Below are positions 8,035 to 17,583 of a stretch of DNA of 64,000 bases, piece by piece; the stretch's first letter is position 1, and the number at the start of each line of letters is the position of its first letter. This DNA comes from Stieleria marina (GTDB taxonomy: Bacteria; Planctomycetota; Planctomycetia; Pirellulales; Pirellulaceae): contig CP036526.1 in assembly GCA_007741555.1 (NCBI GenBank), forward strand, positions 5,642,001 through 5,706,000. Reading direction: 5' to 3'. The notes under the pieces are model-generated. The model worked only from the letters and a program-made list of their open reading frames with translations. It had not been told where the DNA came from and searched no databases. A program made the position numbers and the translations under genes.

Positions 8035-10199
8035 GCGTCCTGGCTCCGTTGTATCTCCTGGGTGGACTTGCCGTTGCACTGCCAATCCTCTTCCACTTGA
8101 TTCGTCGTCGGCCTACTGGCGCCGTCGAATTCAGTTCCTTGATGTTCTTGCAACCAACGTCGCCACGTTTGACTCGCCGCAGTCGGCTGGAAAACTGGCC
8201 GCTCTTGTTGTTGCGTGCTTTGGCTCTGCTGTTGCTTGCTGCCGCGTTTGCGCGTCCATTTTTGCGCCAAACCGAATCATCCAGTGACGAAACGATTGGC
8301 CAACGCTTGGTCATCTTGCTTGATACTAGCGCGAGCATGCAAAGGCCAGAACTTTGGGAAGCAGCGACGACCGACGCGACCAACGTCATCAACCAGCTTT
8401 CGCCCAAAGACCAATTGGCAGTAGTGGTTTTTGACAACCAACCCCGAATCGCTCTTAGCTTCGAACAATGTGCGGAGCTTGATGCCGACCAACGAAAGAC
8501 CGCCGCATTAGCCGCAGTTCGCGATAGTTCGCCAACGTGGAAAGCGACCGACATGGGTCGAGCGATCAGCTACGCTGCCGATATCGTGTCACAGTACGAA
8601 ACAGACGATGCCGCCAAACAATCCGACGACGACAATTCCACGGCCAGGGTCGTGGGCGAATCAAGTTTGGTGCTGATCAGCGACATGCAACAAGGCAGCC
8701 AGATCGAAAGCTTGCAGCAATATTCTTGGCCCAAGAAACTAAGTCTCGAGATTCATCGGGTTGGTGTTCAGCAACCTTCCAATGCTGCCGTGTCGCTGCT
8801 GCCCGAGACACATTCTGACCATGACGCCGATCGTATTCGGGTTCGTGTTAGCAATGCTGCGAACAGCGAAAAATCACGCTTCAGCGTCGCCTTCGCGGGA
8901 GGTCATCCGTCGAACGACAACCTGGAACTCCCCGTGCAAGTTCCGCCCGGCGAGAGTCGAGTGGTGCGAATGCCGCTGCCAAGCAAGTCGGTGACTTCAC
9001 TGGTACTGCGGGGTGACGACCAAGCATTCGACAATCAACGGTTCCTGGTCAGTCACGAACCGGAACCCCTGACGCTGCTGTTCGTCGGGTCATCGAATGA
9101 CAAAGGCGACGATCACCGGCAGGAATCGCCTGCAAGAGAGAGCTTGCTGTATTACCTCAAGCGGGTGCCGCTGAGTAATTCGCGAGGCGAAGTAACCGTG
9201 ACCCCCGTCGCTCCCGAAAAGCTGACGGTTGTCCCTGAACCAATCTCGACGCCTTTGATCGTAGTGGCCGACCCAATCTCGACCGATGTCGCGGATCGGT
9301 TGAAACAGTATGTAGCCCAAGGCGGCCGGGTCCTGTTTGTTTTGCCCCAACCAAGCGACAGCGATTCAGGTGACAACGAGTTGCAAACTGCGATTCGGAC
9401 CGTCGCCAACAGCGATGATGATTCGATGACGATCACCGAATCGAAAGTAAAAGACTATGTGATGCTGTCGGGAATTGATTTCGCCCATCCCGTTTTCAAA
9501 CCGATGGCCGATCCGCAGTTCAATGACTTTACGAAAGTTCGTTTTTGGTCGCACCGAACGATCGCAAACATTCCCGCTGACTGGTCGGTGCTGGCCAGTT
9601 TCGATGACGGCGATCCTGCCTTGCTGGAATCTCAAAACGACAAAGGTCGCGTTTGGGTCCTGACCGCTGGTTGGCAACCCTCATCCAGCCAGCTCGCTCT
9701 GTCCACAAAATTCCTGCCCCTCGTGTTCAGTTTCTTTGGACGCACGGTCGGCCAAGCAAATGAATTCGCGACGACCGTCGTGGGCGAAGCACCGCCGTAC
9801 AGCCCCACTGATTCGGCAACCATCACGGCCCCCAGCGGCATCGCGTTTGACTACTCCCAAAGCGAAGACGCCGATCAGATCGATCAACCTGGCGTCTACA
9901 CTTATCAAGACGAAGTGGAAAAAACGTTTGCCGTGAACCTTGCTTCTTCGGAATCCAACACGACTCCGCTGGATGACGAGGCCTTTGAGCGTTTCGGCGT
10001 CAAATTGGGAAAGCCTCTCTCGCCAGCCCAAACTGACGCAGCGAAACGACAGTTGCGTGACATCGAACTTGAAAAGCAACAGAAGGTCTGGCAGTGGCTT
10101 CTGATGACCGCACTCGTTCTGCTTGCAGCCGAAACCCTTTGGGGCGGATTGATCAGTCGAGGCTCGTCACCGGGAACGACCGAAAAGGTTTCGCCATGA
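8031..10199 (+). CDS. BatA-like membrane protein with VWA domain
   Basis: 722 residues from ATG 8031; a longer upstream extension in the same frame is rejected because it runs inside the DUF58 gene. The N-terminus (MSVLAPLYLLGGLAVALPIL, FHLIRRRP) is the aerotolerance-regulator (BatA) membrane segment. A second membrane helix lies near 59-78, and a VWA domain with MIDAS DTSAS (98-102) follows. The middle is a beta-rich extracytoplasmic region and then a DUF4159/GATase-like stretch (STPLIVVADPIS, LKQYVAQGGRVLFVLPQP). One C-terminal helix (WQWLLMTALVLLAAETLWGG) anchors the end. Together with MoxR and DUF58 it forms the Bat-type module, whose physiological role is still debated. Confidence 0.92.
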   Translation: MSVLAPLYLLGGLAVALPILFHLIRRRPTGAVEFSSLMFLQPTSPRLTRRSRLENWPLLLLRALALLLLAAAFARPFLRQTESSSDETIGQRLVILLDTSASMQRPELWEAATTDATNVINQLSPKDQLAVVVFDNQPRIALSFEQCAELDADQRKTAALAAVRDSSPTWKATDMGRAISYAADIVSQYETDDAAKQSDDDNSTARVVGESSLVLISDMQQGSQIESLQQYSWPKKLSLEIHRVGVQQPSNAAVSLLPETHSDHDADRIRVRVSNAANSEKSRFSVAFAGGHPSNDNLELPVQVPPGESRVVRMPLPSKSVTSLVLRGDDQAFDNQRFLVSHEPEPLTLLFVGSSNDKGDDHRQESPARESLLYYLKRVPLSNSRGEVTVTPVAPEKLTVVPEPISTPLIVVADPISTDVADRLKQYVAQGGRVLFVLPQPSDSDSGDNELQTAIRTVANSDDDSMTITESKVKDYVMLSGIDFAHPVFKPMADPQFNDFTKVRFWSHRTIANIPADWSVLASFDDGDPALLESQNDKGRVWVLTAGWQPSSSQLALSTKFLPLVFSFFGRTVGQANEFATTVVGEAPPYSPTDSATITAPSGIAFDYSQSEDADQIDQPGVYTYQDEVEKTFAVNLASSESNTTPLDDEAFERFGVKLGKPLSPAQTDAAKRQLRDIELEKQQKVWQWLLMTALVLLAAETLWGGLISRGSSPGTTEKVSP

Positions 10200-10309
10200 A
10201 CCGCCTGCATCCCATCAAAGCCTGTGTCCGTCTTACGATTCAAAACCCTGCCTGCGATTTCCAAGTCAACGAAAATTTAGGTCAACGATCATGTATCAAT
10301 CGCTCTTAG
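10196..10309 (+). CDS. Possible 37-codon coupling ORF (doubtful)
   Basis: A short frame begins with ATG overlapping the BatA-like stop (ATGA, the overlap type used elsewhere in this operon) and ends 19 nt inside the next gene. It would encode MNRLHPIKACVRLTIQNPAC and 17 further residues with no recognisable motif. It fills an otherwise odd 91-bp gap and could carry ribosomes to the next start, but chance is just as plausible. Confidence 0.2.
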   Translation: MNRLHPIKACVRLTIQNPACDFQVNENLGQRSCINRS

Positions 10310-13300
10310 ATCGCATGCGTCCGGTCACGCGACGTTTTCGAGCCTATCGATTTTGGTGGCTTGTTTCGCTGCTGGCGATCGTATTCGCGTTTCTGGCTTT
10401 CACGGCCATCGATTCCGCTCACAGCGGAGAAGTCGACGGGCGCAGCGCGGCGATCGGTTTTGGACTGGCCGCGTTGGCGTCGATCATCGTCACTGGCATC
10501 GCCAATTACATCTCATTTCGCAATCCACGCAAGATTGCCGAGCAGATCGAACAGCGATTCCCCGATCTGAACCAGCGGCTCTTTACTGCCTTGGATCAAG
10601 GCGACGAAGCGAACGGTAACGCTAGCAGCCCGGTTTCAATGGGTTACTTGCAGCAGCGAGTCATTCGCGAAGCTCGTGATCACTCCCGCCAGTTTGATTG
10701 GGCGCAGACGCTTTCGGGATCCAAACTGTGGTGCAGCCGGCTGTCTGGTTTCATCGCCACCGGAGCCTTGGTCAGCGTGCTCGGCGTACTGTGGTCGGCC
10801 AAACCATCTTTGGAATCCGTCAACGAACTTACTTCGGACACTGCCGCCAACACAAACGTCATCGTCGAACCTGGCAATACCGAGATCGAACGAGGGACCA
10901 GTCTGGCGATCACCGCACGCTTTCCCGACGCCACCATCGGCGAAGCTCAGTTGATCTGCGAAAACGAAGACGGCAGCGAACGACGGATCACAATGAAGCA
11001 GAATTTGTCGGATCCCGTCGTCGGCGGATTTCTGGCGTCGGTCGACGGCAAGTTTACCTACCGGGTCGAAACGGAAGATTGGACCAGCGAGTCTTACACG
11101 ATCGACGTGTTCGAATTCCCGTCGCTGGTCCGAAGTGATGCGGGACTGGATTTCCCAGACTACACCCAACTGCCAGACAAGACGATCGAAGACACTGTGC
11201 GAGTTTCCGCGGTCGAAGGCACCAAAGTCAAATGGCTGTGCTTTCTGAACAAAGAGGTCGGCTCAGGGTCGTTGATTGGCAAGGAAGGCGAACGCATCGA
11301 ACTGAAACCCGACTCAGAACATCCCGGGGCTCTATCGACGCAGTTTGACCTGCACGAAACGAAGCGTTTCACTTTGGAATTGGTCGATGCAGAAGGACGC
11401 AAAAACAAGTATCCGCCCGAATTGATCGCAAAGGTGATTCCAAACACACCACCCAAACTGAAACTGGCCAACGCCAAAGACGCCAGTGTGTCGCCGCTGG
11501 AAGAGCTGCCTTTGGGCGTCGAAGTGCGAGACGATTTCGGGGTCGCCCAGGTCGGGCTCTCTTACACGTTCGCGTCGCAACCAGCGACCGACATCGTTCT
11601 GAAAGAGAACATCGCCCGAGGCGACAAGCAGAAACTGGTGCACTTGATCGCGTTGGAAGAATTGGATGCTAAACCCGACCAACTGCTGGCATATCACTTT
11701 TGGGCGGAAGACATTGGCCCCGACGGAAACGCGCGGCGCACCGAAAGCGACATGTTCTTTGCCGAAGTCCGGCACTTCGAGGAGATCTTTCGTGAAGGCG
11801 AGCCGCCACCGTCCGGACCACCATCGCCTCCCCAAAGCCCGAAAGGCCAGGAAGCCGAAAAGCTTGCTGAGTTACAAAAAGAAATCATCAATGCAACTTG
11901 GACGGTGATACGAACCGAACGAGCCAAAGAGGTTTCCGATCAGTTCCCAGCCAATGGAGCTCTGCTTGCCGAATCACAAACCGGCGCCCTCAGCCAACTT
12001 CAGGAACTGGCCGCAGAACTTAGCGACGTAGAATCCAAGGCGCACGTCGATAAAATCGCCCAAGACATGGAGAACGCGATCAGCAGACTCAACGCTGCCA
12101 TCACCAACAACTCGGCCGCTGGACTGCCGCAAGCGATGGCGGCCGAGCAGTCGGCTTATGCGGGTTTGTTGAAACTACGTGCACGTGAGTTCCAAATCAC
12201 GCGTCAACATCAGAAACAAAGCCAGAGCCAATCGAGTGCGGCGCAACGACGGCAAAAACAACTGGACGATCTGGAATTGGAGCAGGAAGAAAATCGTTAC
12301 GAAACCCAACAGCAGGCCCAGGCCGACAGCCCCGAAGAACAGCAGCAACGGGAGACCCGCCAAGTTCTCAACCGGCTTCGTGAACTGGCGCGTCGACAGG
12401 AAGACCTAAACAAACAGTTGGCCGAATTGCAATCCGCTCTGGAGCAAGCCCAATCCAAAACGGAACGCGAAGAGATCGAACGACAGCTCAAACGGCTGAG
12501 AGAGCAACAGCAGGATTTACTTCGCGAAACGGACGAATTGTCCGAACGGATGAAGTCCCCCGAGAATGCCGAAACGATGAGCGAAGAAAGCGAACAGCTA
12601 GATCAAACTCGCGAGAATGTCCGCAAAGCCACCGAAGCATTGGAGCAAAACGACGCTTCCAAAGCGTTGACCGCAGGCAAACGTGCCGAGCGGGAGTTTG
12701 AGGAGATGCGAGACGATTTCCGCAAGAAGGCCGCTGGCGAATTCAATGACACGGTACGTCAGCTTCGCAGCGATGCTCAAGAGCTGGATGACAATCAAGA
12801 ACAGATCGGAGAACAACTCAAGCAGATCGAAGGCCAGCAAGCGTCTCCGGGGCTACGCAGCGAAAACAATCGCCGCGAAGTCGAAGAGCGACTTAAAGAG
12901 CAACGCGAGAGGCTATCGGATCTTCTGGAGCAAATGCAACAGACGGTGCAGGAGGCCGAGGAAGCGGAACCACTGTTGGCTCAAAAACTGTACGACTCGT
13001 TTCGCAAAACTCAACAACGCCAGATCGATCGCAAACTAAGCGATACGTCCGAACTGCTGCGACGCGGCTTTGATGAAGAAGCTCGCAAATTTGAACAGCC
13101 GGCTCGCGCAGGCATCACGGAACTAAAAGACGAATTGGAAGACGCCGCCGAAGCTGTCTTAGGCGATGAATCCGAGGCGTTGCGAAGAGCACTGGGTGAA
13201 CTGGATCAATTGAGCCGCGACTTGGATGATGAAATCCAGCAATCGGATCCGCAAGCCAATCGCGGTTCATCGGCTGCCTCCGACGACGAGCAATCTGAAA

Positions 13301-14118
13301 GCCAACGGGGCCAGGAGCAATCCAAACGAGACGCCAGCCAACGTGAATCTGGCCAACGTGAACCCGGCCAAAGTGAACCTGGCGAGAGCGCCCCCCAACA
13401 GGGACAACTCAGTGACCAGCAACCGGAGCAAGCACAGCAGCCTGGTACAGCACAGCAGCCTGGTACAGCACAGCAGCCTGGCGGCAAGCCGCAAGAAGGC
13501 GAACCACAAGCAGGAAAGGGACAACCTGACGGGACAGGCACCGGGGAAACTCCAGGGCAACGTCCGGGCGAAGGCGGCGGTGAAAACTCCGATAAAAATT
13601 CTGGCCAGGGTGAACCACAACAACCTTCCCAATCACAGCAAGCTTCCAATCAACCAAATCCAAACGGACCACCGTCTCAACAACCTCCGGGTGAATCTGA
13701 CCAGCCTGGCCAGCGGCCTGGCAGACGTCAGCAGACTGGCGGCTTGAGTCGTTTTGCAGCTGATAGTCCCTCGGCGAACCCGCTGACCGGAGAAGGGTTT
13801 CGGGATTGGTCGGATCGCCTGCGTGATGTCGAAGAGATGGTCGACGACCAAGACTTGCGTTCGCGGGCCGCACGGATTCGCGATCGTGCACGCGACGTAA
13901 GGATCGATGTAAAACGCAATTCCGAAAGTCCACAATGGCGACTGGTCGAAGAAATGATCGCCCAACCACTTCGCGAACTTCGCCGTGACGTGCAAGAAGA
14001 GCTTATTCGCCGATCGGCTGAAAAGAACTCCCTCGTGCCGATCGATCGCGACCCCGTGCCGGAGCAGTTTTCCGATGCGGTTCAAAAGTACTACGAGAGT
14101 CTCGGGAGCGGACGTTGA
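10291..14118 (+). CDS. Giant coiled-coil membrane protein of MoxR operon (DUF4175-like)
   Basis: 1275 residues. Two membrane helices (about 24-45 and 62-82) are followed by a conserved-looking IAEQIEQRFPDLNQRLFTAL segment, a third helix near 143-163 and a beta-rich region to about 480 (several Ig-like stretches such as VSPLEELPLGVEVRDDFGVA). A long Gln/Glu/Arg-rich coiled coil covers about 510-1000 and a Gln/Pro/Gly-rich linker about 1010-1145. A compact helical C-terminal domain ends the protein (RFAADSPSANPLTGEGFRDW, then EMVDDQDLRSRAARIRDRAR). It resembles the DUF4175-type proteins found in such operons. The coiled coil could span the periplasm or scaffold the VWA proteins; this is inference. 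The TGA overlaps the next TTG start. Confidence 0.85.
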   Translation: MYQSLLDRMRPVTRRFRAYRFWWLVSLLAIVFAFLAFTAIDSAHSGEVDGRSAAIGFGLAALASIIVTGIANYISFRNPRKIAEQIEQRFPDLNQRLFTALDQGDEANGNASSPVSMGYLQQRVIREARDHSRQFDWAQTLSGSKLWCSRLSGFIATGALVSVLGVLWSAKPSLESVNELTSDTAANTNVIVEPGNTEIERGTSLAITARFPDATIGEAQLICENEDGSERRITMKQNLSDPVVGGFLASVDGKFTYRVETEDWTSESYTIDVFEFPSLVRSDAGLDFPDYTQLPDKTIEDTVRVSAVEGTKVKWLCFLNKEVGSGSLIGKEGERIELKPDSEHPGALSTQFDLHETKRFTLELVDAEGRKNKYPPELIAKVIPNTPPKLKLANAKDASVSPLEELPLGVEVRDDFGVAQVGLSYTFASQPATDIVLKENIARGDKQKLVHLIALEELDAKPDQLLAYHFWAEDIGPDGNARRTESDMFFAEVRHFEEIFREGEPPPSGPPSPPQSPKGQEAEKLAELQKEIINATWTVIRTERAKEVSDQFPANGALLAESQTGALSQLQELAAELSDVESKAHVDKIAQDMENAISRLNAAITNNSAAGLPQAMAAEQSAYAGLLKLRAREFQITRQHQKQSQSQSSAAQRRQKQLDDLELEQEENRYETQQQAQADSPEEQQQRETRQVLNRLRELARRQEDLNKQLAELQSALEQAQSKTEREEIERQLKRLREQQQDLLRETDELSERMKSPENAETMSEESEQLDQTRENVRKATEALEQNDASKALTAGKRAEREFEEMRDDFRKKAAGEFNDTVRQLRSDAQELDDNQEQIGEQLKQIEGQQASPGLRSENNRREVEERLKEQRERLSDLLEQMQQTVQEAEEAEPLLAQKLYDSFRKTQQRQIDRKLSDTSELLRRGFDEEARKFEQPARAGITELKDELEDAAEAVLGDESEALRRALGELDQLSRDLDDEIQQSDPQANRGSSAASDDEQSESQRGQEQSKRDASQRESGQREPGQSEPGESAPQQGQLSDQQPEQAQQPGTAQQPGTAQQPGGKPQEGEPQAGKGQPDGTGTGETPGQRPGEGGGENSDKNSGQGEPQQPSQSQQASNQPNPNGPPSQQPPGESDQPGQRPGRRQQTGGLSRFAADSPSANPLTGEGFRDWSDRLRDVEEMVDDQDLRSRAARIRDRARDVRIDVKRNSESPQWRLVEEMIAQPLRELRRDVQEELIRRSAEKNSLVPIDRDPVPEQFSDAVQKYYESLGSGR
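13432..13485 (+). repeat. 18-bp tandem repeat, 3 units, in coding linker
   Basis: Three adjacent copies of GCACAGCAGCCTGGTACA (the last ends in GGCGGC) encode AQQPGT repeats in the low-complexity linker of the coiled-coil protein. A related 15-bp pattern (GGCCAACGTGAACCC-like, encoding GQ[RS]EP) lies just upstream around 13350-13385. Confidence 0.9.
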
Positions 14119-16547
14119 ACATCTACGCCGCTAATCCCAAAATCCTGATCGCTCAATCAGACCTGCCTTCTGGCGAACTCCTTTGGGGTGCGCCGACTTG
14201 GTTGCTGCCTACGGCAGTGATTGGAGCTGTCGTGGCAGCATTGGTAGTCTGGAATTACTCACAGCGCGGGATCGTCGCTCCGGTGCGACTGTTTGCGACG
14301 TTGCTAAAGCTGGCGGCAATCGGACTGATTGCCCTTTGTCTGCTGCAACCAATGCGCAGTGGCACAAGACCGCGTCCGCAAGCCAATGTGATGCCAATCC
14401 TGATTGACAACAGTCAGAGCATGCAGCTTAAAACAACGGACGCCGTTCAGTCGCGCGGCGACCGGGCCCGAACTCTTTTGGACGAAACATCTGATTGGCG
14501 AGTGCGACTGGCACAAGCCTTTGACGTGCGCACGTACGGATTCGATGCAAGACTGGAGAACATCGCTTCGAACGAGACGTTGGAGATGGATGGCAATGTT
14601 TCTTCGCTCACAGGAAGCTTAACCGCACTGGCACAGCGGTTCGCCGATCGCCCCGTGGGCGGCACGATTCTGTTTACCGACGGAAACCTGACCGATTCAC
14701 CGTCCGCTGATTTTGACTGGTCGTCATTAGGGTTTCCGGTGTATCCGGTGCTCCCTGCTGATGACGCGCCGGTGCGAGATTTGCGAATCGCGGACATCAG
14801 CACGCGGCAGACCGACTTTGAATCCGCACCGATCACATTGCGTATCAAAATCGACGCGGTCGCGATGGGATCCGCACCAGCTATCGTTCAACTGCGCGAC
14901 CAATCGTCCGGCAGATTGATTCAGGAGCAGTCCGTCCCCGACCAGTTGTCGACCGAACCGCAGCAAGTCACGTTTCGGTTTCGCCCCGAGCAATCTGGAA
15001 TTCAGTTTTACCGCGTAATCGTATTTACCGAAGACGATCGAGCGACGATGGAAGACGCCGCTTCGGATCTGGCCCGCGCTGAAACTCGCGAAGCAACCTT
15101 GGCAAACAATCAGCGTCTCGTCACAGTCGACCGGACCTCCGGCCCCTACCGAATCCTGTATCTCGCTGGACGCCCCAACTGGGAGTTTAAGTTCATTCGC
15201 CGGGCACTTCAGGAAGACGCCGAAGTCCAGCTTGTCGGCCTGCTTCGTATCGCCGACAAGGAACCCAAATTCAGCTTTCGCGATCAAGGCGTCAGCAGCA
15301 CTAATCCGCTTTTCCAGGGACTCGGCGACGAAGAGGAAGACGCGGCCCAGCAGTACGACCAGCAAGTCATCATTCGGCTGGGCGTGCAAGAATCCGAGGA
15401 GTTGAGCGAAGGTTTCCCTGAGTCTCCCGAGGAGCTTTTCGCTTATCACGGTCTGATTCTTGACGACATCGAACCCGAATTTTTCACCCAGGATCAATTG
15501 CTCTTGATACGCCGGTTCGTCGCAGCACGCGGTGGCGGTCTCCTGATGCTGGGTGGTCAAGAATCGTTTGCGGGAAAATCCTTTGCCGACAGTCCGCTTG
15601 GCGAATTGTCTCCCGTCTACGCCGCCCGCAGCGTCGATCTCACTTCGCCGCGAGAGGGCCAATCATTCAAAATGCAGCTCACACGCGAAGGCCTGCTGCA
15701 ACCATGGGCCAGGCTCCGCGAAACGGAATCAGCAGAGCTTGGACGCTTGGCAGAAATGCCCGCCTTTACGACCATCAATCCCGTCGGCGAAATCAAACCC
15801 GGTGCTTCACAATTAGCCGTCGCAAAATCCGCGGACGGCGAAACGGTACCTGCCCTGCTGGCTCAGCGTTTCGGCAAAGGCCGATCAGCGGCGATTCCGA
15901 TTGGCGACCTCTGGCGATGGTCCATGCGTCGCGACGACACCCAACGCGACGATCCGGCCCAGGCGTGGCGGCAACTGATGCACTACTTAGTCAATGAAGT
16001 GCCTCGACGAGCCGAGATCAAAGTTCGCAGCGCGGCGGACCCCAACCAGCCGGTTACGATTGTTGCGACCGCACGCGATGAAGACTATTTGCCGCTGGAC
16101 AACGCGAATGTGCAGTTCACGATCGACCCGCCCGACGGCGAACCGTTTACGATCAAAGCCGAACCGGACGACCAAACACCGGGGCAGTATTTGACAACTT
16201 ACTGGTCCCGAGAACCCGGTGCCTACCGCGTAACAGCATCGATCACGCAAGCTGACGGCAATGACGTGGGCGAAGCGGCGTCAGGCTGGACGGCTCAATC
16301 CAATGCGGCAGAGTTTCGGCAACTGCAACTCAACCGCGACCTGTTAAAACGGATTGCTGATCAAACTGGTGGCGAAATCATTGCCGAAGACCGCCTGTCC
16401 GCATTTGTGACCGACCTTCCCAATCGCAAAGTCCCTGTGACGGAGACGTGGATCTATCCGATTTGGCACCGGCCGTGGGTGATGTTTCTGGCAATGCTGT
16501 GCTTGTGTGCTGAATGGGGAATCCGACGACTGAGAGGCTTGGCATGA
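14115..16547 (+). CDS. Membrane VWA protein with GATase1-like domain
   Basis: 810 residues. Two N-terminal helices (about 30-50 and 60-80) precede a VWA domain with MIDAS DNSQS (98-102). A class I glutamine-amidotransferase-like region follows (PYRILYLAGRPNWEFKFIRR, HGLILDDIEPEFFTQDQ, RRFVAARGGGLLMLGGQESF); no obvious catalytic Cys is seen at the nucleophile elbow, so it is probably a fold and not an amidotransferase. A beta-sandwich and a C-terminal helix (PWVMFLAMLCLCAEWGI) complete the protein. The TTG start overlapping the upstream TGA (TTGA at 14115-14118) copies the overlap style of the operon; no ATG lies close enough to keep the first helix. It probably sits in the membrane beside the BatA-like protein and the coiled-coil protein. 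Confidence 0.88.
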   Translation: MNIYAANPKILIAQSDLPSGELLWGAPTWLLPTAVIGAVVAALVVWNYSQRGIVAPVRLFATLLKLAAIGLIALCLLQPMRSGTRPRPQANVMPILIDNSQSMQLKTTDAVQSRGDRARTLLDETSDWRVRLAQAFDVRTYGFDARLENIASNETLEMDGNVSSLTGSLTALAQRFADRPVGGTILFTDGNLTDSPSADFDWSSLGFPVYPVLPADDAPVRDLRIADISTRQTDFESAPITLRIKIDAVAMGSAPAIVQLRDQSSGRLIQEQSVPDQLSTEPQQVTFRFRPEQSGIQFYRVIVFTEDDRATMEDAASDLARAETREATLANNQRLVTVDRTSGPYRILYLAGRPNWEFKFIRRALQEDAEVQLVGLLRIADKEPKFSFRDQGVSSTNPLFQGLGDEEEDAAQQYDQQVIIRLGVQESEELSEGFPESPEELFAYHGLILDDIEPEFFTQDQLLLIRRFVAARGGGLLMLGGQESFAGKSFADSPLGELSPVYAARSVDLTSPREGQSFKMQLTREGLLQPWARLRETESAELGRLAEMPAFTTINPVGEIKPGASQLAVAKSADGETVPALLAQRFGKGRSAAIPIGDLWRWSMRRDDTQRDDPAQAWRQLMHYLVNEVPRRAEIKVRSAADPNQPVTIVATARDEDYLPLDNANVQFTIDPPDGEPFTIKAEPDDQTPGQYLTTYWSREPGAYRVTASITQADGNDVGEAASGWTAQSNAAEFRQLQLNRDLLKRIADQTGGEIIAEDRLSAFVTDLPNRKVPVTETWIYPIWHRPWVMFLAMLCLCAEWGIRRLRGLA

Positions 16548-17566
16548 ATCGACAGCTGATTTTACCGACGGTCCTTGCGACATTGGCACTCGCGATGGGC
16601 CAATCCAATCTCACACGCGGCGAAACCACGATTCCTGATGACGAAACACCTGAGATCATTGTCGTGATCGGCGCCGAAGGCGCTCCTGAATTCGGCGAGC
16701 AATTCGGCAAATGGGGAACAACATGGAAGCAAATCGCTGACAAAACAGGTGCCAAGTTCACCACTGTGGGGCGAACTGCTTTGACAAAGAAGACCGATCG
16801 CGAAACGCTCCAAGCCGCTTTGCGTGAAATCCCACCGACGAGGACAGCGGCAACTTGGATCATTTTGATTGGTCACGGGACCTACTCGCGGCAAGCTGCC
16901 AAATTTAACCTTCGCGGCCCTGATGTGTCCGCTCAAGATTTGGCCGAATGGCTACAACCGATTCAGTCGCCGTTGGTGATCGTCAACACAGCGTCGTCCA
17001 GCGCCCCCTTTATCAACCGGCTCTCGGGCAAGAATCGAGTGGTGGTGACGGCCACCAAAAGTGGAACGCAGTACAACTTTGCTCGATTCGGAAAGTTCTT
17101 TGCTAACGCCATCGCATCGATCGAATCCGACCTGGACCACGACGATGAAGTGTCGGTTCAGGAAGCCTTTCTTCGGGCCAGCAATGACGTCGAGGAGTTC
17201 TACAAATCCGAAAACCGCATCGCGACCGAAAACGCGCTGATCGATGACAACGCTGATTCGCGTGGAACGCCGGCCAAGATGTTTCGCGGAGTAAGGCCGA
17301 TCGCCAAAGCAAAGGACGGCTCGCCGCTGGACGGGAACTACGCTGCCCGAATCACTCTGTCGCCCAGCGGCAACGCGTGGACGCTTGCAGCTGATGAACG
17401 CAAACAACGCGACGAACTAGAGCATCAACTGGAAGTGATTCGCAGCCAGAAAGAAACGCTCGATCAATCGGAATATCAAACCGCGATCGAACCGGTAATG
17501 ATCCAACTGGCAAAGATCTACCAAGCTGCCGAGGAACGCGCCGCTTCGGAAACGAAACCGCAATAA
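16544..17566 (+). CDS. Exported caspase/legumain-fold protein lacking catalytic Cys
   Basis: 340 residues from ATG 16544, which overlaps the previous stop (ATGA). The signal peptide is MNRQLILPTVLATLALAMGQ. The core looks like a C13/C14 (legumain/caspase) fold: a hydrophobic strand then GHG with His111 (WIILIGHGTY), about 40 residues later a strand ending LVIVNTASSSAPF, then VVVTATKSGTQ and an acidic FFANAIASIESDLDHDDEVS segment typical of C13-type domains. At the position where active enzymes have a Cys (EACxSG-like), this protein has Ser151 within TASSS, so it may be a pseudopeptidase or a Ser variant. A coiled-coil tail ends the protein. It is the last gene of the operon. The fold call comes from pattern reading only. 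Confidence 0.72.
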   Translation: MNRQLILPTVLATLALAMGQSNLTRGETTIPDDETPEIIVVIGAEGAPEFGEQFGKWGTTWKQIADKTGAKFTTVGRTALTKKTDRETLQAALREIPPTRTAATWIILIGHGTYSRQAAKFNLRGPDVSAQDLAEWLQPIQSPLVIVNTASSSAPFINRLSGKNRVVVTATKSGTQYNFARFGKFFANAIASIESDLDHDDEVSVQEAFLRASNDVEEFYKSENRIATENALIDDNADSRGTPAKMFRGVRPIAKAKDGSPLDGNYAARITLSPSGNAWTLAADERKQRDELEHQLEVIRSQKETLDQSEYQTAIEPVMIQLAKIYQAAEERAASETKPQ

Positions 17567-17583
17567 CCCAAGAGTGCAAACGA

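Noticed and set aside
12432-12902. Hydrophobic-looking antisense frames opposite the coiled-coil region
   Set aside because: Leu/Phe-rich shadows arise from Lys/Glu/Gln codons read in reverse; the plus frame is continuous and coupled to its neighbours.
14727-15662. Long minus-strand open frame (about 311 codons) opposite the VWA-GATase gene
   Set aside because: The plus strand carries clear VWA and membrane motifs in a coupled operon; the antisense frame has no recognisable domain and is a codon-bias shadow.
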